Positions 38,511 through 51,092 are shown, numbered from the stretch's first letter. The stretch is 64,000 bases of DNA from Sva-07 sp963707515 (GCA_963707515.1 CAVPQI010000002.1:186001-250000), one strand, 5' to 3'. Notes: a model not told the origin generated them from the letters alone. A program made the numbers and translations.

Positions 38511-41500
38511 TCAGGGCGGTGGGGCGTTGAGGTGGTTCGACTCGCGCCCGCCGACGGTCGCCCAGAACTCCTCCGCCTGGCCGTAGTAGCAGGCGTTGGG
38601 ATCGACCAGGTTGCCGTTGCCGTCGGAGCGCTTGGTGCTGGGGCTGAAGCCCCCGGGGCGCGAGCGGTAGTGACAGTCGACGACGTAGTCGGTGTTCGGT
38701 GACAGGCCGGTGGCTTCGACCCGCACGTAGACGCAGCGCGAGCTGCTGCAGCCGGTCTGGCCCTGGGCGTTGCCGTAGTAGCTGGCGGTGACGTTGATCG
38801 GCTGGCGCGGCGTGACGGTCTGGCTCCAAGCGCTCCACGGCGAGCAGCCGACGGCATTGCAGGCACGGACACGCACCCGGTAGCCGGTGCCGTTGTCGAG
38901 GCCACCCCACGACGTCGACGTGCCGCCGACGTTGCGTGTGCCGCCCGGCGTCAGCTCGACGTCGTAGCCGTTGATCGGTCGGCCGTTGTTGTTCGGCGCC
39001 CCCCAGGAGGCGTCGACGGACCGGTTGCCGGCCGAGGCGTTGGGGGCCCCGGGTTGGTTGGGTGCGCCCCAGGTGGTGACCGCGGCGTTCGGCGACCAGG
39101 CGCCGCAGTCGACGTCGTTGCAGGCGCGCACCTTGAAGCGGTACGCGGTGCCGTTGGCCAGTCCGCTGCGGGTGGTGCTGGTGACGAGGCCGACGTTGAC
39201 GGGCCCGCCGTCGTTGACGCTGATCTCGTAGCGCAGCAGCGCGCTGCCGTTGGGCGAGGCGGCGGGCCACGACAGGTCGACGGCGCCGATGCCGCTGTTG
39301 GCCGCCGAGATCGAACCGGGGCCCTGCGGCGCACCGGCCGGGGTGACCGGGTTGGAGGCGTCGCTCCACGGGCCCCATCCCTCCTCGTTCATCGAGCGGA
39401 CGCGGAACGTGTAGGCGGTGCCGTTGGAGAGTCCGCCGAACGTGTGCGGGCTGCCGCTGGCGGTGTTGGTGGCGCTGCCGTTGGCCTGGATCTGGGTCTG
39501 GGTGATGGCGCAGCCCTGGTCGCCGGGGAGTGCGTAGGTGACCGTGGCACTGCCGTCGCCGCGCGCCGCGGTCGGCGTGGCGGGCTTGTCGGGCACGGCG
39601 CACGGCTTGACCGGGGTCGACCACCCACTGGCGGCACTCCACTCGGGGTCGCGGTTGCGCGAGCGGACCTGGAACTGCTGCTCGACACCGTTGGGGAGGT
39701 CCGACCAGCGGTACGACGTGCCGCTGCCGACCGCCACCCACACACCGGGGTTGGAGCGCATCTGCACCTGGTACTCGATCACCGGGTCGCCGTTGGCGGG
39801 GCTCGGGGCCCACGACAGGTCGAGGTAGCGGTTGCCCCGCTCGACGCCCGGGGTGCCGGGCGCGCCGGGTTCGCGGAGCGGGTGCTCGGGGTTCGACCAT
39901 GGCGACGGGTCGGCCCGTCCGGCGGCGTTGATCGCCGTGATGCGGAACTGGTAGTTGGTGCCGTTCTGCAGCCCGGTCCAGACGAACGTCGTCGCCGTGC
40001 CGCGGCTGACGACCTCGTTGCGGCCGCCGCCGATCTCGATCTCGTAGCCGGTGATCGCCGAGCCCTCGTTGTACGGAGCCGGCCAGGTGACGGTGAGCTG
40101 CCCATCACCGAACTGGACCGTCGGGGTGGCCACCCGGCCCGGGATCGTGTCCGGTGTGACCGCCGCCGACCAGCCGCTCCACTCACTCCATCCGGCCTCG
40201 TTCTGGGCACGGACCCGGAAGCGGTACGGACGCCCGTTGACGAGCCCGTTCAGCGTGTGGCTGCTGGCGGCGCCGAGGCTGATCGTGCTGCCGGCGTCGG
40301 TCTCCAGCTCGACGCCGGTGATCGGCGCGCCGTTGGCGGGTGGAAGGCCCCACGTCACCGTCGCCGTGGCGTTGTCGGCGGTCGCTTGCGGCGTCGTCGG
40401 CGTGCCCGGGCGCCCGATCACGGTCACCGAGATCGTGCCGGTGGCGGTGCCGTTGGCCGTGCCGCGGGCGTCTTGGACCGTGTAGGTGACGGTGGCGGCA
40501 CCGAAGTAGCTGGCGGCGGGTTCGTAGACGACGGTGCCGCCGGACACCGAGGCCGAGCCGGAGCCGTCGGTGACGTTGGCACCGATGATGGTCAGGCCAC
40601 GTCCCAGCGGGTCGACGTCGTTCGCCAGGGCGGGCACGCCGACGGCGACGCCCTGCGTGGTGCGTGCGCTGTCGGCGACCGCGGTCGGGGGCGGGACGTT
40701 GGGTTCGCTGACCGTGACGCGCAGGACGGCACTCGCCGCAGCGCCGGTGCGATCGGTGACGGTGTAGGCGATCTCGTACGCCGCGCCGGTGGCGTCGATC
40801 GACGGCGAGACGACGACGGCGTCGCCGCGCACGGTCGCCGGGGCGCCGCGGGGGTCGATCTCGAAGGTCAGCTCGTCGCCGACGGTGAGGTCGGGATCCT
40901 CCACGAACTGGCTCAGTGCGATCGGCGTGTCGAGGCCGGCTTCCGCCTGCGCTTCGCCGTCGATCGCGGTCGGGGGCGTGTTGTCCGGTGGGCGCACGGT
41001 GATCTCGACGATGCCCGACACGTTGTGGCCGTTCTGGTCGTCGACGAGGTACGAGAAGCTGGCGACGCCGGCGAAGCCCGCGTCGGGGGTGAAGGTGAGG
41101 TCGAGGACGTTGCGGGCGCTGGCGCCGATCGCCACCGTGCCGCCCTGCAGGGCATCGCAGCAGGCGAACGTGAGGTCGTCGCCGTCGGCGTCGGAGGACT
41201 GTCCGGCGAGCGACAGCTCCAGCGGCGTCTCGAAGTCGGTCGAGGCGGCGAGCGGCTCGACGGTCGGGGCGACGTTGTCGAGCACGATCACCGTCACCTG
41301 CGCCGTGCTCGCCAGTCCGTCGGCGTCGGTGATCGTGTACGGCACGCGGACCGTGTCTTGGGCATCGGTGATCGTCAACACGCCGTCGGGACCGATCGGG
41401 AACTCCGGTGCGTTGCTGCGGATCGTCAGGTCGGCGACGCGGCCGTCCGGGTCGGAGTCGTTGGCCAGCACGTTGATCGCCAGATCGCTGCCGCGGGCCA

Positions 41501-44500
41501 TCGGCCCGGCGATGTCGTCGATGGCGATGGGAGCCAGCGGCACCGGTGACTCGGTGACCGCCACGGTCACCAGGGCCTCGTCGGTGCCGCCGCGGCCGTC
41601 GTTGATCTCGTACGTGAAGGACTCGTCTCGGCTGGCGGCACCGCCGAGCGACGCCGGCGGTTCGAAGCTGACCGACCCGGACGGATCGAGGGCGATCGAC
41701 TCACGACCGGCGACGAGATCGGAGATCGCCAGCGGGTCGCCATCGGGATCGTTGTCGTTGACGAGCACGTCGAGCAGTTGGACGTCGCTGCCGGCGATCA
41801 CGGTGAACGTGTCGTTGGTCGCCGTCGGCGGGCGGTTCTCGCCGTCGGCGGGGAGGACGCCGACGACCACCTCACCGACGGCGCGGTCGCCGTTGGCGTC
41901 GACGACGGTGTAGCGGAACCGGTCGGAGCCGCTCTCGCCGAGACGTGGCGTGTAGCGGACGGTGCCATCGACACCGACGACGGCCGAACCGAACGTGGGC
42001 TGGGCGGAGATCGTCTCGACCTGGATGGCGTCGCCGTCGGGGTCCGAGTCGTTGGCCAGCACGGGGATGTCGACCGCCCGACCGGCCATCGTCCGGGCGA
42101 CGTCGGGGCGGGCGACGGGCGGACGGTTGGTGTCGTCGATCGGCACGAGGCGCACCTGGACCAGCGAGCCGGTCTGGTTGCCGCCTTCGTCGGCGACGTC
42201 GTACCCGAACGTGAACGACGAGCGAGTCGTCGTGTCGACGGAGACGAAGATCTCCTGACCGCCGGGCCCGATGCGCAGATCGGCGCCGGGCACGTCGGAC
42301 ACGTTGACGACGCGCAGCGTGCCGCCCTCCGGGTCGTAGTCGTTGACGAGGACCGATGCCGAGGCGGTGCGGCCGGGGCGGACCTCGATCGTGTCCGGGC
42401 GGGCGACGGGCGGCTGGTCGGGGGTGTCGTTGTCGCTGACGGCGACGACGACGGTGCCGGTCGACGGGTCGCCGTTGCCGTCGGAGATCGAGTACGTGAA
42501 CGACGTCCGGGCCGGGGCGTCGGGGAGGACGGTGACCCGGAAGGCGTAGCCGAGGACCTGTTCGACCTGCACGCCCTCGCCGTCGCTCCAGCCGGTGATG
42601 CCGATGACGTCACCGTCGGGGTCGGTGTCGTTCTCGAGCACGTAGACGTTGCGGCTGTCACCGCGGCTGATCGTCACGTCGTCGCGGATCGCCGTCGGGG
42701 CACGGTTCTCGGCGGCCTCGTCGACGCGGACGCGGATGTAGGCGGCATCGCGCTCGCTGCCGTCGATGATCGCGTAGAGGAACACGTAGTCGCCGGCGAC
42801 GGTCGGGAGGAAGAAGAACTCGCCGTCGTCGGACAGCGAGATCTCGTCGACCGCGTTGTCGTTGCCGGTGGTGGCGACGAGCTGGGGCAGCCCGGCCACG
42901 GTCAGCGGGTCGTTGTCCGGGTCGGCGTCGTTCTTGAGGACGTTGATCGACACCGGCATGCCGACGACGGTGGTCGCCGTGTCGTTGACCGCCCGCGGCT
43001 CGTTGTTGGAGGTGTCGAGGCGGATGGCGACGCGGATGGTGCCGTTGGCCGTCGCCCCGAACGAGTCGACGATCTCGTACTCGAGCTCGATCGTGCCCGC
43101 CTGGCTGGCTGGATCCGGCGTGAAGTTGACCTCCCCGGAGGGGTCGAAGATGACGCGACCGGTGGGCGCCGTGACGTCGCTGAGGACGAACGTGTCGCCG
43201 TCGGGATCGGAATCGTTGTTGAGGACGTTGAACGCCGCCGAGGCGCCGCCGCGCACCTCGGCGATGTCGGTGTTGGTGATCGGTGGGCGGTTGGAGGCGT
43301 CGTTGCTCACCACCTCGACGCGCACGTTGGCGCTGGCGGTAGCGCCGCGGCCGTCGCTGATCGTGTAGCCGAAGTCGATGTTGCCGGTGAACCCCGGGGC
43401 GGGGATGACCTGCACCGCGCCGTCGCCGCCGGTGACCGCCACCGAGGCGTCGTCGGGCACACCCGTGACCTCGGTGACCATCAACGCGTCGCCGTCGGGG
43501 TCCTCGTCGTTGGCGATGACGTCGACGACGACGGGTTGGTCGGTGCGCGTGCGGGCAAGGTCGTCGCGGGCGACCGGCGGCTCGTTGACCCCGTCCTCGT
43601 CGATCTCCGGATCGCGGATCTCGCCGATGTCGGGGTTCTCCTCCGTGTCGCCATCTTCCTGCTCGCCCGGGTTCTCGTCGGGCTCGTCGCCCTCGTTGCC
43701 GAGCGTGTTGCCCCAGTCGTCGATGCGCTCGAGCTCGTCGTCGGTGCTGGCGATCCACAACGTGCCGCTCGACAGGTCGTTGATCCACACCCAGCCGTTG
43801 ACGAGACGGATGCGCAGGGCGTCGGGCGCGGCGCCGGTCAGCGGTTCGATCTGGTCGACCTCGCCGTTGCAGATGCGGACGAACGTCGGCGGCGCGGTGG
43901 CGACGTTGAAGATGCAGCCGTCGTGGGCGATCGGTGACAGCGGGGCGCCGGCGCCGAGGTCGGCGAGCGTTCCGAGGTCGGTGTCGGCACCGCTCGCATC
44001 GGTGAGCACGTCGCCGTCGTCGGTGATGGCCACGAGGGGCGAGCCGTCCGGGGCAGGTTGGACGAGCACCACCGCGGGTGCGCTGTCGTCGGGGGTCACC
44101 TGCGTGGCGAGGGTGCCGCCGTTGCCGAGGCGGGCGATCGAGCCGTCGTCGGACAGCGTGAGCACGTCGTCGCCGATGGCGCTGAGCGCCGTGATGGCGC
44201 CCGCCGGCGGGCCGATCTGGGTCCACGTCGGCTGCTCGCCGCCGAACACGTCGCCCACTCCGAGCCGTTCGCCGTCGACGTCGAGGATCACCAGGTCGCC
44301 GTCGAACGTCGTCGTCACCATGCCGTCACCCTCGGTGGCCAGCGACGGTGCGACGTCGTCGAGCGACACCACGGTCAGCGCCTGATCGCTGCGCAGCACC
44401 CACATGCGAAACGGCGACGGGTGCCACACGACGAAGCCATCCTCGACCGCCCGTACCCGCACGCCGGCGGGCACGGACACGGTGTTGGCGATCTGGTACG

Positions 44501-44819
44501 TGCGGCGATCGAGGATCTGCAGCTCGCCGGCGTCCTCGTCGTGCACGACGAGCGTGCCGTCGGCCTGCTCGATGTCGAACGTCGATCCGGGGTTGGCGAC
44601 GCGGACGATGCCCGAGACCTCGCCGGCGGTCCGGTTGAGCTGCCCGACGATCCCTTCGGACCGGCGCACGAGCCAGGCGCCCCCGTCGTTGGTCTCTGCG
44701 CGAACGGACGTGCGGCCATCGGCGTTGACCGCGGCGACCACCACCGACACGACGACGGCGACGACCACTCCGATGACGACCAGCTCGCGCAGTCGGCGTC
44801 TGTCGACCGCCAGGTGCAA
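38511..44819 (-). CDS. Giant membrane-anchored protein with beta-propeller-like region, 11 cadherin/Ig-like and 6 Fn3 repeats
   Basis: 2102 residues. A short basic N-terminus and one membrane helix (ELVVIGVVVAVVVSVVVAAV) anchor it with the rest outside. About 40-400 look like repeated beta blades with WHPSPFRMW and WVWINDLSSGTLWIAS. An acidic linker follows. Eleven repeats then share the core NxPPxAxxD ... VLxNDxDPDGD, typical of bacterial cadherin-like domains that bind calcium at DPDGD. Six Fn3 domains follow (WSEWSGWS-type ends). The C-terminal 95 residues are Cys-containing. The only start in this frame after the last upstream stop is TTG 44819, with AGGA a few bases before it. Probably a surface adhesin or envelope scaffold tied to the MoxR/DUF58 module. 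Confidence 0.85.
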   Translation of the reverse strand: MHLAVDRRRLRELVVIGVVVAVVVSVVVAAVNADGRTSVRAETNDGGAWLVRRSEGIVGQLNRTAGEVSGIVRVANPGSTFDIEQADGTLVVHDEDAGELQILDRRTYQIANTVSVPAGVRVRAVEDGFVVWHPSPFRMWVLRSDQALTVVSLDDVAPSLATEGDGMVTTTFDGDLVILDVDGERLGVGDVFGGEQPTWTQIGPPAGAITALSAIGDDVLTLSDDGSIARLGNGGTLATQVTPDDSAPAVVLVQPAPDGSPLVAITDDGDVLTDASGADTDLGTLADLGAGAPLSPIAHDGCIFNVATAPPTFVRICNGEVDQIEPLTGAAPDALRIRLVNGWVWINDLSSGTLWIASTDDELERIDDWGNTLGNEGDEPDENPGEQEDGDTEENPDIGEIRDPEIDEDGVNEPPVARDDLARTRTDQPVVVDVIANDEDPDGDALMVTEVTGVPDDASVAVTGGDGAVQVIPAPGFTGNIDFGYTISDGRGATASANVRVEVVSNDASNRPPITNTDIAEVRGGASAAFNVLNNDSDPDGDTFVLSDVTAPTGRVIFDPSGEVNFTPDPASQAGTIELEYEIVDSFGATANGTIRVAIRLDTSNNEPRAVNDTATTVVGMPVSINVLKNDADPDNDPLTVAGLPQLVATTGNDNAVDEISLSDDGEFFFLPTVAGDYVFLYAIIDGSERDAAYIRVRVDEAAENRAPTAIRDDVTISRGDSRNVYVLENDTDPDGDVIGITGWSDGEGVQVEQVLGYAFRVTVLPDAPARTSFTYSISDGNGDPSTGTVVVAVSDNDTPDQPPVARPDTIEVRPGRTASASVLVNDYDPEGGTLRVVNVSDVPGADLRIGPGGQEIFVSVDTTTRSSFTFGYDVADEGGNQTGSLVQVRLVPIDDTNRPPVARPDVARTMAGRAVDIPVLANDSDPDGDAIQVETISAQPTFGSAVVGVDGTVRYTPRLGESGSDRFRYTVVDANGDRAVGEVVVGVLPADGENRPPTATNDTFTVIAGSDVQLLDVLVNDNDPDGDPLAISDLVAGRESIALDPSGSVSFEPPASLGGAASRDESFTYEINDGRGGTDEALVTVAVTESPVPLAPIAIDDIAGPMARGSDLAINVLANDSDPDGRVADLTIRSNAPEFPIGPDGVLTITDAQDTVRVPYTITDADGLASTAQVTVIVLDNVAPTVEPLAASTDFETPLELSLAGQSSDADGDDLTFACCDALQGGTVAIGASARNVLDLTFTPDAGFAGVASFSYLVDDQNGHNVSGIVEITVRPPDNTPPTAIDGEAQAEAGLDTPIALSQFVEDPDLTVGDELTFEIDPRGAPATVRGDAVVVSPSIDATGAAYEIAYTVTDRTGAAASAVLRVTVSEPNVPPPTAVADSARTTQGVAVGVPALANDVDPLGRGLTIIGANVTDGSGSASVSGGTVVYEPAASYFGAATVTYTVQDARGTANGTATGTISVTVIGRPGTPTTPQATADNATATVTWGLPPANGAPITGVELETDAGSTISLGAASSHTLNGLVNGRPYRFRVRAQNEAGWSEWSGWSAAVTPDTIPGRVATPTVQFGDGQLTVTWPAPYNEGSAITGYEIEIGGGRNEVVSRGTATTFVWTGLQNGTNYQFRITAINAAGRADPSPWSNPEHPLREPGAPGTPGVERGNRYLDLSWAPSPANGDPVIEYQVQMRSNPGVWVAVGSGTSYRWSDLPNGVEQQFQVRSRNRDPEWSAASGWSTPVKPCAVPDKPATPTAARGDGSATVTYALPGDQGCAITQTQIQANGSATNTASGSPHTFGGLSNGTAYTFRVRSMNEEGWGPWSDASNPVTPAGAPQGPGSISAANSGIGAVDLSWPAASPNGSALLRYEISVNDGGPVNVGLVTSTTRSGLANGTAYRFKVRACNDVDCGAWSPNAAVTTWGAPNQPGAPNASAGNRSVDASWGAPNNNGRPINGYDVELTPGGTRNVGGTSTSWGGLDNGTGYRVRVRACNAVGCSPWSAWSQTVTPRQPINVTASYYGNAQGQTGCSSSRCVYVRVEATGLSPNTDYVVDCHYRSRPGGFSPSTKRSDGNGNLVDPNACYYGQAEEFWATVGGRESNHLNAPPP

Positions 44820-44884
44820 TCCGCGTCCTGTCGACCACCTGGCGTAGTCGTCGGTTCACTGTGGCGGGTCGCTCCTCATCGGGT

Positions 44885-44895
44885 CCTAGACTAGG
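44885..44895. promoter_or_regulatory. Divergent promoter core, palindrome CCTAGACTAGG
   Basis: The palindrome lies in the 102-bp region between the divergent Ig/Fn3 gene and the kinase gene. It reads TAGACT on the plus strand and TAGTCT on the minus strand, so one site could supply -10 boxes for both genes. Confidence 0.45.
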
Positions 44896-44921
44896 GACGT
44901 TCTCCGAACCTGGCTGCGGGG

Positions 44922-46445
44922 ATGACTCCCCGGTCGCGGCAGCCCTCACACCTCGCTTCTCGACCCCGGACCTTGATGCCTGCCCGCCGAACGGACAACG
45001 AGTTCTCGGTCCAGATCGACGGGTACGAGGTGCTCGACGAGATCGGCGCCGGTGGATTCTCGGTCGTCTACCGCTCCCGCCAGTCGTCGATGAACCGCGA
45101 CGTGGCGATCAAGGTGCTCAACAGCGGGTTCTCCTCGGAGGCCGAACGGCGCACGTTCGAGCGCGAGTGCCACGCCCTCGGACGGCTCTCGCACCATCCG
45201 AACATCGTCACCGTGTTCAACGACGCGTTCACCACCGACGGCCGGCCGTGCATCGTGATGGAGCTCTACCACTCCAACTACCGCGAGCGGCTCGAGCACG
45301 AGGGTGCCCTGCCGATCGACGAGGCACTCGCCGTCGCCATCCGCATCTGCGGTGCCCTGCACACTGCCCACGAGGCCGGTGTGTTGCACCGCGACCTCAA
45401 GCCCCACAACATCTTCGTCTCCGCCTACGGCGAGCCGGCGCTCGGCGACTTCGGCATCTCGACGATCGACGACGAGCGCAGCCAGAGCCGGTCGAGCGGG
45501 TTGTCGATCGCCTACGCCGCACCCGAGATGCTGGAGGACGGTGACGCCTCGGTGGCGTCGGACGTGTACTCGACGGCGATCACGCTGTACCAGCTGCTCG
45601 CCGGAACGACGCCCTTCGCCGGACCCGACCTGGCGTCGACGGTGCGCCGCATCCTGACGAGCGAGCCGCCGCGCATCGACCGCCCCGGGCTGCCGGCGGG
45701 ACTCAACCGGGTGGTGCGCGACGCCCTCGCCAAGTCGCCCGCTGACCGCCCGGCGACGATGATCGAGTTCGCCGAGCAGCTACGCGACGTGCAGGCGCGG
45801 GCAGGCCTGGCGCCGACGCCGATCCCGCGGCTCGCCGGCGAGTTGTCCCGGGGTGTCGGCACGTTGCACCGCCCGCCGGACGACTCCGGGCCGTCGGTCG
45901 TCAGTGGCTCCGGCCCGAGCACGTCGGTGACGCCGCGGGTCACGGCCGACTCGACGGTCGCCCGGCCGCGGGTCACCCGGCAGGGACCCGAGTTGCGGCG
46001 ACCCGACGAGGAGGACGAGGCGGACGTCGCCGCCCGGCGCCGCTCACGGGTTTGGATCGGCGCCGGTGGGGTGATGGCCGTGGTGGTGGCGATCGTCATC
46101 GGGGTGCTGGCCGCCGGCGGCGGTGACGACGATCCGTCCGCAGTGACCACCGGGACGCAGGCCGCGCCGCCGACCGACGACTTCTTCGCCGTGCTGCAAC
46201 CGCCTGCCGAGCTGCTGGTGCAGGCCGACGGCGGGGACGGGACGTTCGCCGTCAGCTACGAGATGCCCGAGGCGGCGACCGCGGTCGAGATCGAGGTGGT
46301 CAGCGGCGGCGACGTCGGCGAGCGCTTCGAGGGGACCGGCGAGCCGATCGAGGTCGAAGCCGAGGCGACATCGTTGTGCGTCGTCGCCCGTTCGCTGAAC
46401 GACTCCGGCCAGGTGTCGAACGACGCCGGTCCGGTCTGCAGCTGA
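44922..46445 (+). CDS. Membrane Ser/Thr protein kinase (PknB-like, no PASTA repeats)
   Basis: 507 residues. Kinase domain about 30-290: GAGGFSVVY (Gly loop), AIKVL (Lys), HRDLKPHN (catalytic loop), DFGIS, APEM. A Pro/Thr-rich juxtamembrane segment is followed by one membrane helix near 375-397 and a small external domain of about 110 residues without PASTA repeats. It probably phosphorylates the FHA proteins or the ATPase FHA domain of this locus, opposed by the PP2C. ATG 44922 is used; an in-frame ATG at 44976 nearer the kinase fold is a fair alternative. Confidence 0.92.
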   Translation: MTPRSRQPSHLASRPRTLMPARRTDNEFSVQIDGYEVLDEIGAGGFSVVYRSRQSSMNRDVAIKVLNSGFSSEAERRTFERECHALGRLSHHPNIVTVFNDAFTTDGRPCIVMELYHSNYRERLEHEGALPIDEALAVAIRICGALHTAHEAGVLHRDLKPHNIFVSAYGEPALGDFGISTIDDERSQSRSSGLSIAYAAPEMLEDGDASVASDVYSTAITLYQLLAGTTPFAGPDLASTVRRILTSEPPRIDRPGLPAGLNRVVRDALAKSPADRPATMIEFAEQLRDVQARAGLAPTPIPRLAGELSRGVGTLHRPPDDSGPSVVSGSGPSTSVTPRVTADSTVARPRVTRQGPELRRPDEEDEADVAARRRSRVWIGAGGVMAVVVAIVIGVLAAGGGDDDPSAVTTGTQAAPPTDDFFAVLQPPAELLVQADGGDGTFAVSYEMPEAATAVEIEVVSGGDVGERFEGTGEPIEVEAEATSLCVVARSLNDSGQVSNDAGPVCS

Positions 46446-46539
46446 CCGACCCGAGCGCGATCGGCGGCATGCATCAGCGGGGACGGGGTGGCGGGGCGCT
46501 GCGACACTCGGATGGTCCAGCGAACACATGTTCCGACGG

Positions 46540-46545
46540 TAGGAT
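46540..46545 (+). promoter_or_regulatory. Putative -10 box (TAGGAT) of uvrA
   Basis: TAGGAT ends 6 nt before a TTG (46552) and 9 nt before the ATG (46555). GAGG between them could also serve as a ribosome-binding site, so leaderless use is less certain here. Confidence 0.4.
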
Positions 46546-46554
46546 TGAGGATTG

Positions 46555-49479
<2,925 letters not shown>

Positions 49480-49505
49480 CCCCGTCTGGCCCTCGCCCCG
49501 GCCCA

Positions 49506-49786
49506 CGATGAGCGAGCGGCCCGACAGCCGGCCCGTTTACTCATCGCCCCCGCCCGTCGCCTGGCAGCGATGAGCGAGCGGACCGACAGCCAGCCCGTTG
49601 CTCATCGCCCCCGCCCTGGCTCGCGATGAGCGAGCGGCCCGACAGCCGGCCCGTTTGCTCATCGCCCCCGCCCGTCGCCTGGCGGCGATGAGCGAGCGGC
49701 CCGACAGCCGGCCCGTTTGCTCATCGCCCTCGCCCGACGTCTGGCGGCGATGAGCGAGCGGACCGACAGCCGGGCCGTTCGCTCAT
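49506..49786. repeat. Array of five hairpin repeats, period about 61 bp (left of DUF559 gene)
   Basis: Copies begin near 49506, 49567, 49623, 49685 and 49747. Each has a stem GCGATGAGCGAGCGG paired with CCGTTTGCTCATCGC (15 bp, with G-T wobbles) and a loop around CCGACAGCCGG. Copies are separated by about 18 bp rich in CCCGCCCGTCGCCTGG. The fifth right arm is incomplete and contains the stop codon of the DUF559 gene. The array occupies nearly all of the 303 bp between uvrA and that gene; no gene is seen in it. Confidence 0.92.
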
Positions 49787-50724
49787 GCAGAGGCGGGGTG
49801 CTGGCGTCGTCGTGCGTAGTCGTCGATGAGGGCATCGATGGTGCGGTCGAAGTCGAACTCGTAGCGGTCGCGGCCGATCCTGCTCACGGACCAGCCGATG
49901 GCGCTGGCGGCGAGGTCCCTGCGGCGATCCGAGGAAGCCCCCAACGTGTGTCGGTGCGTCGGATGCACATCGACCTCGATCGCCCATCGGAGCGCTGGGA
50001 TGGCGAGATCGAAGCGTGCGGGACCGTACCCCGGGAGGCTGATCTCGAGCTGGCGCACCAGCCCGTACATCCCGCGGCGGGCGAGCGCACTGGCGACGCG
50101 CACCTCGGGATCGGACTCGGCCGGGCCGCCGTCGAGTCGACGCTCGATCTGTTGAAGGAAGCGTCGAGCCCAGGGTCGGCCCGGCGAGAGCCACTCGGCG
50201 GCGGTGGCGATCAGGTCCCACTCCGAGAGCCGGCCTTCGTGCAGCACCTGTTCGATCACGGACAGGAGATCATCGCCGTGCAGGGTGCGGGTGAGATCGA
50301 ACGCGGTTCGTGCCCTCGACGTGACGCGGATGCCGTCGGCGCGCTGCACGATGTCGTCGGACCGGATGGCGCTGGTCCGGTAGGGCACGACCCAGGGGGA
50401 GATCGCCGGATTGCTCGCCGGTGGTGCGATGACGTGGACGCGCCGGTCTCGCGGCAACCGTCGGAGTCCCCAGAGTCGCCCGGCTGTCGGGCCGCTGACG
50501 ACCAGCGCCGGGTTTGCCAGGCAGACCACTGCGCACCGGCTGAACTCATCATCGGGAACGCTCGGCGAGCGGTAGGTGTTGCGGAGCGCAGCGGTGATCG
50601 CACCCGCTGCCTCGAGTCGCTTGATCTGCCGCCGGCTGTAGCCGGCGGCGAGCAGCTGATCAACCGATGCCACGCCGTGTTGGCGGGCGAACAGCCGGTG
50701 GGCGACCGGGTTGAGGTGCGTCAT
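49783..50724 (-). CDS. AbiEi-like N-terminal wHTH plus DUF559 nuclease-like protein
   Basis: 313 residues. The N-terminus (FARQHGVASVDQLLAAGYSRRQIKRLEAAGAI) is a winged helix of the AbiEi antitoxin type. The C-terminal 110 residues (PEVRVASAL, ISLPGYGPARFDLAIPALRWAIEVDV, HRHTLGASSDRRRDLAASAIGWSV) fit the Vsr-like DUF559 restriction-endonuclease fold with D...E-x-D. No AbiEii toxin gene is adjacent, so it is not a standard type IV toxin-antitoxin pair. The start is firm: AGGAGA lies 6 nt before ATG. Two arrays of related hairpins flank it on both sides. Confidence 0.82.
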   Translation of the reverse strand: MTHLNPVAHRLFARQHGVASVDQLLAAGYSRRQIKRLEAAGAITAALRNTYRSPSVPDDEFSRCAVVCLANPALVVSGPTAGRLWGLRRLPRDRRVHVIAPPASNPAISPWVVPYRTSAIRSDDIVQRADGIRVTSRARTAFDLTRTLHGDDLLSVIEQVLHEGRLSEWDLIATAAEWLSPGRPWARRFLQQIERRLDGGPAESDPEVRVASALARRGMYGLVRQLEISLPGYGPARFDLAIPALRWAIEVDVHPTHRHTLGASSDRRRDLAASAIGWSVSRIGRDRYEFDFDRTIDALIDDYARRRQHPASA

Positions 50725-50800
50725 CGGTTCTCCTGTAGTCGTCGAGACGTTGGGGAGAGCCGGTGTTCGCAGCGTACGGCGCCCGCCGCACTCATCACAT

Positions 50801-51092
50801 CGCGATGAGTGAACGGTCCGGCTGGGAGTCCGTTCGCTCATCGCGACGCAGCCGTGGCTGGCGGCGATGAGGGAAGGGTCCGGCAGGGGGTCCGTTGGCT
50901 CATCGCGATGCGACGGTGGCTGGTGGCGATGAGTGAAGGGTCCGGCAGGGGGTCCGTTGGCTCATCGCGATGCGACGGTGGCTGGTGGCGATGAGGGAAG
51001 GGTCCGGCAGGGGGTCCGTTGGCTCATCGCGATGCGACGGTGGCTGGTGGCGATGAGGGAAGGGTCCGGCAGGGAGTCCGTTGGCTCATCGC
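50801..51092. repeat. Array of five hairpin repeats, period 62 bp (right of DUF559 gene)
   Basis: Copies begin near 50801, 50864, 50926, 50988 and 51050. The stem is GCGATGAGTGAACGG paired with CCGTTCGCTCATCGC, the same design as the left array, with a different loop (around TCCGGCAGGGGGT). The lead-in CTGGCGGCGATGAG is shared by both arrays. The last four copies are nearly identical. The array fills the gap between the start side of the DUF559 gene and the rhomboid-like gene; no gene is supported in it. Confidence 0.92.

Noticed and set aside
37453..39900. 815-codon frame joining the Ig/Fn3 region to MoxR
   Set aside because: The first 488 codons are an out-of-frame shadow of Fn3 sequence; MoxR begins at ATG 38436.
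49783..50724. Type IV AbiE toxin-antitoxin pair
   Set aside because: Only the AbiEi-like half is present; no AbiEii nucleotidyltransferase lies next to it.
49506..51092. CRISPR array (about 60-bp periodic repeats)
   Set aside because: Repeats make up almost the whole period, the stretches between them are themselves repeated, and no cas gene is nearby.
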